Shown here: one piece after another, positions 1 through 7,870 of the stretch
How positions within the stretch are numbered: the first letter of the stretch is position 1
How the letters are laid out: each line of letters begins with the position of its first letter
NCBI GenBank assembly: GCA_945860375.1
Contig: CAMAQR010000044.1
Coordinates: 1-27,839, forward strand
Direction: 5' to 3'
Length of the DNA stretch: 27,839 nucleotides
From: Pseudorhodobacter antarcticus
Lineage (GTDB): Bacteria > Pseudomonadota > Alphaproteobacteria > Rhodobacterales > Rhodobacteraceae
Made by a program: the position numbers and the translations under genes
The notes under the pieces: model-generated
The model's database searches: none
What the model was told of the DNA's origin: nothing
What the model saw: only the letters and a program-made list of their open reading frames with translations

Positions 1-1121
1 GACGTTCCAGCGTTCTTGGCAAGGTTGAAGATGTTCACTTTGCCATGGCTGTTGATGATCCTCATACAAATCGCCGTATGACGCAAGGAATACAGCGTAT
101 GAGCCTTGCCTGTGAACGGATCGACCTCAAGCCCAGCCCGATCCAACAAGGCACTGAATTGCCGCTGTATCACTTTCCCAGCGGTGGTGCGGTTGGCATA
201 CTGCGGCAGGAACAAGGGAGTCTGTAAGGTTCGGTTGGGATTACGGGCACAAATACGCTCGTAGACGGACACAGCAGCGGGCATTGTGTTGGAGGTGCGG
301 TAACCCGTCTTTCCGTCCCTGATCGTCAGGATCAGACGCCTTGGGTCATCAGCGATCATCACATCACCATGCGTCAGCGCATATAGCTCGGTGGTTAACG
401 GACGGACAAACGAATGAACCAGAAACAGGATCAGATCATACAGTTCGTCCGTGATCGGTATTCCCCGAACCTCGACACATTCCATCGACATCGCTTGGGC
501 AGTCGATAGCAGCTTTTGGTAGGCATCGTCAGCTTTTGGAACCAGCGGATGAAACCGAAAGAATGGTCTGGGATTGTCCTTCAGCTTGGAGCGGGGTGTT
601 TGCGGCACATCACCAATCGCCCCTTCTTCTTGGGCAATTTTCATCACATTGCGAAAAGTCGCTGACAGCGTATTGCGGGTTGATGGTGAAAGGTCTGGGC
701 GTTTGCCGTGCAGCCAGTTCAAGTATTCCTGCCAAGAGTGGGTACGAACCTGCCGAACATCTTTATCGCCGAAGAAGTCCAGCAGCCCCCAGTCGTTGTT
801 CATGATCGCCCATTGCATGGTCTTGACGGAATTGGCGTTACGTTCACCGCTCTCAGCTTGGACCTTGGACTTCCGCAACAGTTTTTGCGCAAAGCCCTTG
901 AACGAAAACTCAACATCGACAGGCACATCCGCCTTCAGCAATGCCAACGCAAGGTCCTGTGCAGCGTCCCGAGCCCGTATCGACGAGCTTTCACCAGTCG
1001 TCTTGACGAGGTAGCGTTTGCGTTTACGGTCCCAGACTCGGACAATCCAATTGGGTGAATTGGCGACCCTGTAGATCGATAAGCCCTTGTAAAGGCGGAT
1101 AGCGGAGGGTGTATCTGTCAT
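1..1121 (-). CDS. Tyrosine recombinase (phage/island integrase), C-terminus cut by window edge
   Basis: This is a site-specific recombinase of the tyrosine (phage integrase) family. About 373 residues are visible, and the reading frame is still open at base 1. The ATG at 1121 opens an N-terminal arm-type domain. A SAM-like core-binding region follows at roughly residues 70-170, then the catalytic domain. The catalytic Arg lies in FVRPLTTELYAL (about R240), a Lys in IRDGKTG (about K271) and the box II Arg in HTLYSLRHT (about R347). The usual box II His three residues before that Arg is Tyr here, which I believe occurs in other integrases of this type. The frame ends in FNLAKNAGTS, just before the nucleophilic Tyr is expected, so that residue lies outside the window. 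The gene starts about 80 bp from a tRNA 3' fragment, the normal position for an island integrase beside its attachment site. Family assignment is firm; the element it moves is unknown. Confidence 0.88.
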   Translation of the reverse strand, partial: MTDTPSAIRLYKGLSIYRVANSPNWIVRVWDRKRKRYLVKTTGESSSIRARDAAQDLALALLKADVPVDVEFSFKGFAQKLLRKSKVQAESGERNANSVKTMQWAIMNNDWGLLDFFGDKDVRQVRTHSWQEYLNWLHGKRPDLSPSTRNTLSATFRNVMKIAQEEGAIGDVPQTPRSKLKDNPRPFFRFHPLVPKADDAYQKLLSTAQAMSMECVEVRGIPITDELYDLILFLVHSFVRPLTTELYALTHGDVMIADDPRRLILTIRDGKTGYRTSNTMPAAVSVYERICARNPNRTLQTPLFLPQYANRTTAGKVIQRQFSALLDRAGLEVDPFTGKAHTLYSLRHTAICMRIINSHGKVNIFNLAKNAGT

Positions 1122-1201
1122 CAGTGGGACCGCTTTCTTTACATATAAACATGACTTATAAACCTTACCATAACCTATTGATATCGCACAACACGCTTTG
1201 C

Positions 1202-1247
1202 ATTTGTAATCAGGGGGTCACGGGTTCGATCCCTGTTGAGGGCACCA
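1202..1247 (+). other. 3' half of a tRNA-Thr(TGT)-like gene: probable att site at the island edge
   Basis: The sequence reads as a tRNA from the anticodon loop (TTTGTAA, 1203-1209) through the 3' anticodon stem, a five-base variable loop, a complete T-arm with GGTTCGATCCC (stem ACGGG/CCTGT) and a 3' acceptor strand ending in CCA at 1245-1247. The anticodon would be TGT (threonine). No D-arm or matching 5' acceptor or anticodon strand exists upstream, so this is a fragment rather than a working tRNA. A tRNA 3' end beside an integrase is the classic outcome of integration into a tRNA gene. In this orientation the intact tRNA should lie at the other end of the element, left of the window. The exact crossover limits cannot be fixed from one end alone. 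Confidence 0.8.
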
Positions 1248-1275
1248 TATTTCCGGTCGAGGGTGCAGCGGCGCG

Positions 1276-2286
1276 CTATTTTCCTGAATAGTCCCGATAC
1301 CAAGCGACGAATTTGGCGATGCCATCGCGGAAATCGGTTTGGGGGCGATAGCCGGTCAGGGATTGAAGCAGGTCGGCATTGGCCCAAGTGGCCACAACGT
1401 CGCCCGTTTGCATGTCCATATAGTTGCGAATGGCTTTCCGGCCGATGCAATCCTCGATCATCTCGATGAAATCCATCAGCTTGACCTTGTCCGAGTTGCC
1501 GATGTTGACGATGCGGTAGGGAGCAACGGGGGACAGACTGTCACCTTCGGGCACAAGGCCGTCCACCGGGCGCACCGGGGCCACGTCGATCAGCAGGCGG
1601 ATCGCGCGCACCAGATCATCCACATAGGTGAAATCGCGCGCCATCTGGCCGTGGTTGTAGATGTCGATAGGGCGGCCATCCAAGATCGCATCGACGAATT
1701 TGTAAAACGCCAGGTCAGGGCGGCCCCAGGTGCCGTAAACCGTGAAAAACCGGAACATCGTGGTCGGCAGATCGTGAATATGGGCATAGGCGTGGCCCAT
1801 GCTTTCGGTGGCTTTCTTGGTCGCGGCGTAAATGGTCAGTTGGGTGTCGGCCTTGTCGGTTTCGGCGAAGGGCATTTCGGTGTTCGCGCCGTAAATCGAC
1901 GAGGTCGAGGCCATCAGCAGATGCTGTACCTTCAGCCGCCGCGCGGCCTCCATCACGTTGAAGGTGCCGATGACGTTGCTGTCGAGATAGGCACGCGGGT
2001 TCTCCAAGCTGTAACGCACCCCGGCCTGCGCCGCGAGATGCACGATGACATCGGGGGCAAAGGCGTCAATGGTGCGGTCAAACAGCGCTTGATCTTCCAG
2101 CATGCCCTCGGTCATCACGAAATTCGGGTCTTGCAGCAAGATCTGATGCCGGGCCTGTTTCAGGCGCACATCGTAGTAATCGGTCATCCCGTCGTAGCCA
2201 TGCACGCCAAAGCCTTCGGCCAGCAGCAGTTTGCACAGGTGAAAGCCGATAAAGCCCGCACTGCCGGTGACAAAGATGCGTTTCAT
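1276..2286 (-). CDS. NAD-dependent epimerase, UDP-glucuronate 4-epimerase-like
   Basis: This is an extended short-chain dehydrogenase/reductase acting on nucleotide sugars, full length at 336 residues. The N-terminal NAD-binding motif is GSAGFIG (residues 8-14). The Ser of the active site lies in ASTSSIYG, and the catalytic pair is Y153/K157 in YAATKKATE. The sequence resembles the LpsL/CapI-type UDP-glucuronate 4-epimerases that supply UDP-galacturonate for lipopolysaccharide or capsule synthesis in the cytoplasm. Related UDP-sugar epimerases cannot be excluded. The ATG at 2286 begins directly with the Rossmann fold. It is the first chromosomal gene beyond the integrated element and stands alone: no other surface-sugar gene is near, and decayed DNA lies upstream. 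Nothing in the sequence indicates its regulation. Confidence 0.85.
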   Translation of the reverse strand: MKRIFVTGSAGFIGFHLCKLLLAEGFGVHGYDGMTDYYDVRLKQARHQILLQDPNFVMTEGMLEDQALFDRTIDAFAPDVIVHLAAQAGVRYSLENPRAYLDSNVIGTFNVMEAARRLKVQHLLMASTSSIYGANTEMPFAETDKADTQLTIYAATKKATESMGHAYAHIHDLPTTMFRFFTVYGTWGRPDLAFYKFVDAILDGRPIDIYNHGQMARDFTYVDDLVRAIRLLIDVAPVRPVDGLVPEGDSLSPVAPYRIVNIGNSDKVKLMDFIEMIEDCIGRKAIRNYMDMQTGDVVATWANADLLQSLTGYRPQTDFRDGIAKFVAWYRDYSGK

Positions 2287-2391
2287 GGTGCTGTTCCCGG
2301 CGCTAAATCATTCCGCGTGATGCATAGCGCGCCTCAGTCTCGGTTTTCAATATCTGATCGCCGGCCAGTGAGTGGCGGGCTGCCGACGGGG

Positions 2392-2819
2392 TCAGGCGTT
2401 GAAGAGAGGGGCCTCAGTCGCGGTAAAGGTCAGGCCGATTTCGGTGCCGACGGGAAGATGGCGCTGAGGGTGAGGACGGCGATCAGCGCGGTGCCGTTGG
2501 ACAGAGTGACCTCGATCATGGTTTTCGCGGCCAGAGGTTCGGTCACCGCGACCTTGCTGCGCAACTGGCCTGCGCCCTCGGCAGGGGATGGATACTGCGG
2601 GTGGGTGCCGAGTCTGGCGGTGCCGCCGACGGCTTGACTGCCAGTTTTCGCCCTGATTTCAAACGGTTTCAATGGGGCGCTCTGCACCGTGATCGGATCG
2701 CCGTTCGCCGCCGTCACATCCACTTCCAGGAAGTTCATCGACGGCAAGCCAGAAGAACCTGCGACAAAGGCATGCGCCGGGTGGTGATGCAGCGCCATCG
2801 ATCTGCCGATCTGAGCGGC
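2392..2819 (-). pseudogene. Remnant of a sugar-type ABC transporter ATPase (MalK/UgpC-like C-terminus)
   Basis: On the minus strand from about 2815 the translation resembles the end of a MalK-type ATPase. The stretch GRSMALHHHPAHAFVAG followed by SMNFLE matches the family's block of type 'G-P-LYHHPAN-FVAGFIG-PSMNFL'. Further on LGTHPQY corresponds to the LGIRPE block that opens the regulatory TOBE-like region. Near 2450 the frame breaks: one frame ends as FPSAPKSA, while the adjacent frame continues PVGTEIGLTF and ends ATEAPLFNA with TGA at 2392-2394, a plausible original C-terminus. The ATP-binding half (Walker A, signature, Walker B) is absent. The fragment abuts an IS30 remnant at about 2820. 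It is clearly non-functional; the original substrate cannot be told. Confidence 0.72.
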
Positions 2820-2965
2820 ATCAGTCAGCCCGAACGGCACGACATGGCGCGCCTGATGAACCAGCGCCCCCGCACATCCCACGGCTGGAGAGCCCCCCGA
2901 GGAAGCCATGGCCGAGGACCCTGCGGCCTTCAAATCGTTGCACTGGAAACCTGACTCCAAGCATG
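2820..2965 (+). pseudogene. Degenerate 3' remnant of an IS30-family transposase
   Basis: The plus strand here encodes ISQPERHDMARLMNQRPR followed by a GW and a degraded tail, with a TGA at 2952-2954. It parallels the intact transposase C-terminus on the minus strand at the right end of the window (ISQTELNDVARLMNQRPR, then GWKTPEEAMA). At the DNA level both continue past the stop codon into a shared TCCAAGCA (2956-2963 here; reverse complement at 27693-27700). Only about 45 codons survive, with many substitutions, so the element is dead. It lies exactly between the ABC-ATPase remnant and the LacI-type remnant and probably marks the rearrangement that joined them. Confidence 0.75.
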
Positions 2966-3096
2966 GTCCAGTTGCGCCATCGCGGTCTTAACGCCGCACG
3001 GTTCTTGCGGCCCACCGGCGCATCGCCGTTCAGCACCCGGCTGACGGTTTTCGCCGAGGCATTGGCGGGTTTGGCAACGGCCTGAATGGTGGCCAA
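2966..3096 (-). pseudogene. Truncated LacI-family regulator (helix-turn-helix remnant)
   Basis: From a TTG at 3096 the minus strand reads ATIQAVAKPANASAKTVS followed by RVLNGDAPVGRKNRA. This is the LacI-type helix-turn-helix and hinge start ('TI-DVA--AGVS-KTVSRVLNG'). A one-base shift after RAA moves the continuing homology (VKTAMAQLDHAW) to the neighbouring frame. The whole sugar-binding domain of roughly 270 residues is missing, because the IS30 remnant begins at this point. LacI regulators often accompany sugar ABC transporters, so this piece and the ATPase remnant on the same strand may be the two ends of one lost sugar-uptake operon. That link is inference. Confidence 0.75.
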
Positions 3097-3251
3097 GAAC
3101 GCTCTCTTCCCCAAGTGCGCGCTCTGACATCGGTGTCACAAGGCTGCGGGTTGCTCCGAGGTGACGAAACTTCAACCGCAAAAGGGTCCGCATCTTGCCC
3201 TTTGCCAGCCGGATCGCCATGCTTTGCCCAATTCATAACCGTGAGGCCCTT

Positions 3252-3989
3252 ATGTCATCCTCAAAGATCCTGATCACTGGCGCGGGCTCTGGTATCGGGC
3301 GGGCCACGGCACGGGCCTTCATGGCGGCGGGCTGGGAAGTGGCCTTGCTGGGTCGCAGGCGCGCGGCGTTGCAAGAAACGGCGCAGAACAGCGGCGCGCT
3401 GATCCTGACCGCCGATGTGGGCAACCCGGCACAGGTCGAGGCGGCGTTTGACCAGATCAAAGCGGCTTGGGGGCGGTTGGATGTCCTGTTCAACAATGCG
3501 GGCATGTCGGCGCCCGCAGCCCCGATTGACGAAATTCCGGTGGATCAATGGCTTGCGGTGAACAATGCCAATACCACGGGCATGTTCCTCTGTGCCCGTG
3601 CCGCCTTCGGCTTGATGCGGCATCAGACCCCGCAGGGCGGGCGCATCATCAACAACGGCTCTATTTCCGCCCATGTTCCGCGCCCGGGATCAGCGCCTTA
3701 CACCATGTCAAAACATGCGGTGACGGGTCTGACCCGCACTTTGGGTTTGGACGGGCGGGCCTTCAACATCGCTTGCGGGCAGATCGACATCGGCAATGCA
3801 CTGACCGATATGGCAGCGCGATTCACCACAGGCGTGCCTCAGGCCAATGGTCAGACGGCGACAGAGCCTGTGATGGATGTGGGCCATGTCGCCGATGCGG
3901 TGCTGCAGATGGCCGCACTGCCGCTGTCGGTCAACGTGCCGTTCATGACGATCATGGCGCGGGACATGCCCTTTATCGGGCGCGGTTAG
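3252..3989 (+). CDS. Short-chain dehydrogenase/reductase (classical SDR)
   Basis: This is a cytoplasmic NAD(P)-dependent oxidoreductase of 245 residues, normal for a classical SDR. It shows the cofactor motif TGAGSGIG (residues 9-16), NNAG at 81-84, the catalytic Ser in NNGSIS (S137) and Y150/K154 in YTMSK. The arginines after the second strand (GRRR) would favour NADP(H), though this is only suggestive. The ATG at 3252 follows a GAGG at about 3242-3246. A longer frame from 3195 is possible but lacks a good ribosome site and adds residues not typical of the family. It lies beside the decayed LacI/ABC fragments and could be a survivor of a polyol or sugar operon. The substrate is unknown. Its stop overlaps the end of the convergent ArsR gene by a few bases. 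Confidence 0.85.
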   Translation: MSSSKILITGAGSGIGRATARAFMAAGWEVALLGRRRAALQETAQNSGALILTADVGNPAQVEAAFDQIKAAWGRLDVLFNNAGMSAPAAPIDEIPVDQWLAVNNANTTGMFLCARAAFGLMRHQTPQGGRIINNGSISAHVPRPGSAPYTMSKHAVTGLTRTLGLDGRAFNIACGQIDIGNALTDMAARFTTGVPQANGQTATEPVMDVGHVADAVLQMAALPLSVNVPFMTIMARDMPFIGRG

Positions 3990-4342
3990 AGGCTGCTGGC
4001 GTTCGGGCCACAGAACATCTCGTAGACCAAGGCCATGATCGCTCCGGCCTTTGGATCCTTGATTGAATAATGGATCGCTTTGCCCTCGCGCCGCGCATGC
4101 ACCAATCCCTCGGCCCGCAGACGCGCCAGTTGTTGGCTGACAGCGGCCTGACGCGCGCCAAGGCGGTCTTCAAGTTCAGTCACCGTCTTTTCGCCCGAAG
4201 ACAGATGGCACAGGATCATCAACCGCCCTTCATGCGATAGCGCTTTCAGAAACGCCGCCGCCTCTGCGGCGCGTTCGCCCATCTCGTCGGCGGCCACGGC
4301 TAAACAGCCTGTCGCCTCGTCCACCTGATCCATTCGCGACAT
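3986..4342 (-). CDS. ArsR-family regulator with SqrR/BigR-like cysteine pair
   Basis: This is a winged-helix repressor of 118 residues. The recognition helix lies around QAAVSQQLARLRAEGLV (about 65-81), followed by the wing RREGKAIHYSI. C45 (in LMILCHL) and C111 (in YEMFCG) are 66 residues apart. To my knowledge this matches the spacing of the reactive pair in the persulfide sensors SqrR and BigR, and the local contexts also fit. A further Cys lies at position 13. I chose the ATG at 4342 because GGGAG stands five bases upstream; ATGs further out lack such a site. It points away from the PHP-domain gene (131 bp between starts), so it may control that gene, itself or distant sulfur genes. No sulfide-oxidation gene is in the window. 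The family is firm; the sulfur-sensing role is inference. Confidence 0.85.
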   Translation of the reverse strand: MSRMDQVDEATGCLAVAADEMGERAAEAAAFLKALSHEGRLMILCHLSSGEKTVTELEDRLGARQAAVSQQLARLRAEGLVHARREGKAIHYSIKDPKAGAIMALVYEMFCGPNASSL

Positions 4343-4473
4343 GTCCGCTCCCATATGACGTTCTTGACGAGCCCTAGCACAAATGCAAACACATCGCGAG
4401 AGGGCAGGCTGGACTGTCACACTCCAGTGATCAGACTGTGCCAACCATCGCCGGATTTTTCTTGGGAGTCGCC

Positions 4474-5427
4474 ATGCAACACGAAGCCTTCAATGCCCCC
4501 GGCCGTTTTTGGCGCGGTAACATTCACACCCATTCGACCCGGTCCGATGGCGTGTTGTCGCCCGAAGAGGTGTGCCGTCGCTACAAAGCCGAAGGTTATG
4601 ACTTTCTGGCGCTGACCGATCATTTCGTCGGGCTGTGGGGCTATCCGATTGTGGATACGGTGCCGATGCGCGAAGCAGGTTTCACCACCATCCTGGGGGC
4701 GGAACTGCATTCGGGCGCGATGGCGAATGGCGAGTTGTGGCATATTCTGGCGGTCGGCTTGCCCGCCGATTTCGCGCCGTCAAACAGCCCGAACTTCGTG
4801 CCGGTGGCAGGGCAGGAAAGCGGCCCCGAAATGGCCGCCCGCGCCGTGGCTGCGGGGGCCTTCGTGGCGATTGCCCATCCGCAATGGTCGGGGCTGACGC
4901 TGGCCGACGCGCGCTCAATTGCGGCGGCGCATGCGGTCGAGGTTTACAACACCGGCTGCGACAAGGGGTGTGACCGTCCCGATGGCTTTGGCATTGCGGA
5001 CCTTTTGCTGACCGAAGGGCGGCGGCTGACGCTGATCGCAACGGATGACGCCCATTTTTCGGAACCAGACCATTTCGGGGGCTGGGTGATGGTGAAAGCC
5101 GAGGCGAATGAGCCGGGCGCGCTGCTGGCGGCGCTGAAGGCCGGGCATTTTTACTCCAGTCAGGGGCCGGAACTGCGCGATGTGCGGATCGAGGACGGGC
5201 ATGTGGTGGTCGAAAGTTCGGCAGTGGTTTCCGTGGTGGCGATTGGCCATGGCACCGGGGCCAAAGCGGTGCATGGCCATTCGATGACCCATACGGCGGT
5301 GCCGCTGGATCGGCTGAACAACTCACCTTGGGTGCGGGTTTCAGTGATTGATGCGGCGGGCAAACGCGCTTGGTCGAACCCGATCTGGGTCGCGGGGGCG
5401 GGGGCCAATCCGCGCGTGGCCGGATAA
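4474..5427 (+). CDS. PHP-domain metal-dependent phosphoesterase-like hydrolase
   Basis: This 317-residue protein carries the PHP fold. The metal-binding motif IHTHSTRSDG is near the N-terminus (H18, H20), followed by LTDHF, a HPQW segment and DDAH late in the domain. The arrangement resembles the CehA/McbA and TrpH-like hydrolases, which use divalent metals to cleave phosphoesters or other esters. No signal peptide is visible, so a cytoplasmic location is likely. The ATG at 4474 has GGGAG about six bases upstream; the earlier in-frame ATG at 4438 does not. The last 80 or so residues form a region beyond the PHP core, as is common in this subgroup. The substrate cannot be named from sequence. 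It is divergent from the ArsR gene and converges on the flavin-reductase-like gene. Confidence 0.8.
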   Translation: MQHEAFNAPGRFWRGNIHTHSTRSDGVLSPEEVCRRYKAEGYDFLALTDHFVGLWGYPIVDTVPMREAGFTTILGAELHSGAMANGELWHILAVGLPADFAPSNSPNFVPVAGQESGPEMAARAVAAGAFVAIAHPQWSGLTLADARSIAAAHAVEVYNTGCDKGCDRPDGFGIADLLLTEGRRLTLIATDDAHFSEPDHFGGWVMVKAEANEPGALLAALKAGHFYSSQGPELRDVRIEDGHVVVESSAVVSVVAIGHGTGAKAVHGHSMTHTAVPLDRLNNSPWVRVSVIDAAGKRAWSNPIWVAGAGANPRVAG

Positions 5428-5449
5428 GGTAAGGGCAGGCAGGCCCGAG

Positions 5450-6103
5450 TCAGGCTTTGCCTTCCAGCCCATCGGCTGCGGCACCCACAGCGCCCGGAAT
5501 GCGCATTTCGAACGTGTCGGTGACGGCGGTGTAATCATAATACCCCATGCGGGCCAAAGGCTGGATGGATTTGTAATCCAGCTTGCCCGCAGGGGTCAGG
5601 GCTTCATCCTTGACATGGATGCGCACGACCTCGCCATAAACCACATCGACCCAACCGTGGCCCGAGTTGCCGCGCAAACGATGAGTGGACAAGTACTTGC
5701 ATTCGAAATGCGCCGGGCTTTCGGCCACACGGGGGCCGGGCGCGTCGATGCAGGCGGCTTTGGTCAGGCCTGCCTGCGCAAATTCATCCACCCGGTCCGG
5801 CCATTCCATCGCCGTAATGTTCATCGCCTCTTTCAGCGCGAAGGTGCACATGTTCCACACGAACCAGCCGGTTTGCTCGGCGTTGATCACGGTATGTTTG
5901 CGACGGCCGTCGGAGTATTGGTTGGCCGCAAACATCACCATCGGTGGATCGAAGGTCAGGTTCTGCCACTGGCTGTAAGGCGCAAGGTTGGCCACGCCAT
6001 CGGTGGAGAGGGTGGAAATCCAACCGATCGGGCGCGGCACGGTGCAGGCCTTAAAGGGGCTGAAGGGCAGCGGGCAGGCTTCGCGGCCCGGAGCGTAATG
6101 CAT
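5450..6103 (-). CDS. Flavin reductase-like FMN-binding protein
   Basis: This 217-residue protein has the split-barrel flavin reductase-like fold. It shows the characteristic early stretch ACTVPRPIGWISTLS (about residues 21-35), then FDPPMVMFA and later HFECKY and GEVVRIHV. Members bind FMN and either reduce flavin for a partner oxygenase or act as stand-alone oxidoreductases. The ATG at 6103 has AAAGGA upstream, whereas the longer frame to 6229 runs through a GC-hairpin repeat and is unlikely to be translated. It lies on the same strand as and downstream of hutU, separated by 77 bp that hold the hairpin repeat. It may be read through from the hut operon or be independent. No partner monooxygenase is visible. 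Family confident, role unknown. Confidence 0.82.
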   Translation of the reverse strand: MHYAPGREACPLPFSPFKACTVPRPIGWISTLSTDGVANLAPYSQWQNLTFDPPMVMFAANQYSDGRRKHTVINAEQTGWFVWNMCTFALKEAMNITAMEWPDRVDEFAQAGLTKAACIDAPGPRVAESPAHFECKYLSTHRLRGNSGHGWVDVVYGEVVRIHVKDEALTPAGKLDYKSIQPLARMGYYDYTAVTDTFEMRIPGAVGAAADGLEGKA

Positions 6104-6126
6104 GCGGCGTCCTTTGCGGTTGTAGA

Positions 6127-6178
6127 CCGGGGGACCACGCGTCCCCCGGACCCCAGCGGGATATTTTAAGACAGATGA
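6127..6178. repeat. GC-hairpin intergenic repeat (copy 1)
   Basis: A perfect nine-base inverted repeat (CCGGGGGAC 6127-6135, GTCCCCCGG 6141-6149, five-base loop) is followed by GACCCC, CGGGATATTTT and AGATGAA. The same order of blocks occurs at 18584-18634. It lies between hutU and the flavin-reductase-like gene. The stem could help end hut transcription, but no T-run follows on the minus strand, so a terminator function is uncertain. Confidence 0.65.
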
Positions 6179-6180
6179 AA

Positions 6181-7863
6181 TCAGTTGCCGAGGATGCCCG
6201 GCAACCGCAGCCCGTGTTCGCGGGCGCAATCAAGCGCGATGTCATAGCCCGCATCGGCGTGGCGCATCACGCCCGTCGCCGGGTCATTCCACAGCACGTT
6301 GTGGATACGGCGCGCGGCATCATCGGTGCCGTCGGCGCAGATCACCATGCCGGAATGCTGGCTGAACCCCATGCCCACGCCGCCGCCGTGGTGCAAGCTG
6401 ACCCAGGTGGCGCCGCTGGCGGTGTTCAGAAGGGCGTTGAGCAGCGGCCAGTCGCTGACAGCGTCCGAACCATCCTTCATCGCCTCGGTTTCGCGATTGG
6501 GCGAGGCGACAGAGCCACTGTCCAGATGATCGCGCCCGATCACCACCGGGGCCTTGAGTTCACCCGACCGCACCATTTCGTTGAACATCAAACCCGCCTT
6601 GTGTCGCTCCCCCAGCCCGATCCAGCAGATGCGGGCGGGCAGGCCTTGGAAGGCGATGCGCTCGGCGGCCATGTCCAGCCAGCGGTGCAGGTGAGCGTTG
6701 TCGGGAAACAGCCGCTTCATCGCCGCATCGGTGGCGTGGATATCCGCCGGATCGCCCGACAGCGCCGCCCAACGGAAGGGGCCAATGCCGCGGCAGAACA
6801 GCGGGCGGATATAGGCGGGGACAAAGCCGGGGAAGGCGAAGGCATTGGTCAGCCCCTCTTCCTTGGCGACCTGCCGGATGTTGTTGCCATAATCCAGCGT
6901 CGGCACCCCGGCGTTCCAGAAATCGACCATCGCCGCCACATGGGTGCGCATCGAAGCGCGGGCGGCGCGTTCTACTGCTTTTGGATCCGTTTCCTGCTTG
7001 GCGCGCCATTCCGCCACCGTCCAGCCCTGCGGCAGATAGCCGTGCAGCGGGTCATGGGCTGAGGTTTGATCCGTGACCATATCAGGGCGATGGCCACCCG
7101 CCTGCATGCGTTTGTAAAGTTCGGGAAAGACGTCGGCGGCGTTGCCCAGCAGGCCAACGGACTTGGCTTCGCCCTTCGATGTCCACGCGTCAATCAGCGC
7201 CAAGGCCTCATCCAAAGTCTGAGCCTTGGCGTCCAAGTATCTGGTGCGAATGCGGAAATCTATGCGCGTTTCATCGCATTCCACCGCCAGACAGCAGGCC
7301 CCGGCCATCACCGCCGCCAAGGGTTGCGCGCCGCCCATACCGCCCAAGCCACCGGTCAATATCCAGCGTCCGGTCAGGTTGCCATCGTAATGCTGACGGC
7401 CCGCTTCGGCGAAGGTTTCATAGGTGCCCTGCACGATGCCTTGGGTGCCGATGTAAATCCACGACCCCGCGGTCATCTGGCCATACATCGCCAGACCCTT
7501 CTTATCGAGTTCGTTGAAATGGTCCCAGGTGGCCCAATGTGGCACCAGATTGGAGTTCGCAATCAGAACGCGCGGGGCGTCCTTGTGGGTGCGAAACACG
7601 CCCACAGGCTTGCCCGATTGCACCAAAAGCGTCTCGTCATCGTTCAGCGTCTTCAGGGTGGCGACAATCTTGTCGAAATCCTCCCATGTGCGGGCGGCGC
7701 GGCCGATGCCACCATAAACCACCAATTCATGAGGGTTTTCAGCGACATCTGGGTGCAGGTTGTTCATCAGCATTCGCATGGGCGCTTCGGTCATCCAGCT
7801 TTTCGCGGTGATCTCGGTGCCAGTGGCGGGGTAGACGTCGCGCATGTTGTGGCGGGTGTTCAT
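6181..7863 (-). CDS. hutU: Urocanate hydratase (urocanase)
   Basis: HutU catalyses the second step of histidine breakdown, urocanate plus water to 4-imidazolone-5-propionate, with tightly bound NAD+ as electrophile. The 560-residue product is of normal length and starts [15 protein letters not shown]. Strong family blocks include the NAD-binding glycine-rich [46 protein letters not shown] with the conserved Cys, and [20 protein letters not shown] chose the ATG at 7863, which follows GAGG in the end of the acyl-CoA dehydrogenase gene; a far longer open frame is antisense-like noise over that gene. It is the last gene of the leftward hut operon, seven bases after its neighbour. Regulation is presumably by HutC from the hutI-hutF intergenic region. 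Confidence 0.97.
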   Translation of the reverse strand: MNTRHNMRDVYPATGTEITAKSWMTEAPMRMLMNNLHPDVAENPHELVVYGGIGRAARTWEDFDKIVATLKTLNDDETLLVQSGKPVGVFRTHKDAPRVLIANSNLVPHWATWDHFNELDKKGLAMYGQMTAGSWIYIGTQGIVQGTYETFAEAGRQHYDGNLTGRWILTGGLGGMGGAQPLAAVMAGACCLAVECDETRIDFRIRTRYLDAKAQTLDEALALIDAWTSKGEAKSVGLLGNAADVFPELYKRMQAGGHRPDMVTDQTSAHDPLHGYLPQGWTVAEWRAKQETDPKAVERAARASMRTHVAAMVDFWNAGVPTLDYGNNIRQVAKEEGLTNAFAFPGFVPAYIRPLFCRGIGPFRWAALSGDPADIHATDAAMKRLFPDNAHLHRWLDMAAERIAFQGLPARICWIGLGERHKAGLMFNEMVRSGELKAPVVIGRDHLDSGSVASPNRETEAMKDGSDAVSDWPLLNALLNTASGATWVSLHHGGGVGMGFSQHSGMVICADGTDDAARRIHNVLWNDPATGVMRHADAGYDIALDCAREHGLRLPGILGN

Positions 7864-7870
7864 GATGACC

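Noticed and set aside
1140..1247. A complete tRNA gene
   Set aside because: Only the anticodon loop to the CCA end is present. No 5' acceptor strand, D-arm or 5' anticodon strand pairs with it.
1339..2637. 432-codon plus-strand open frame opposite the epimerase
   Set aside because: It is the antisense shadow of a clear SDR epimerase in GC-rich DNA; the translation is rich in His, Arg, Gly and Val and has no family motifs.
2601..2954. 117-codon plus-strand ORF as a gene
   Set aside because: Only its last 45 codons are meaningful, as an IS30 transposase remnant; the rest is antisense to the ABC ATPase remnant.
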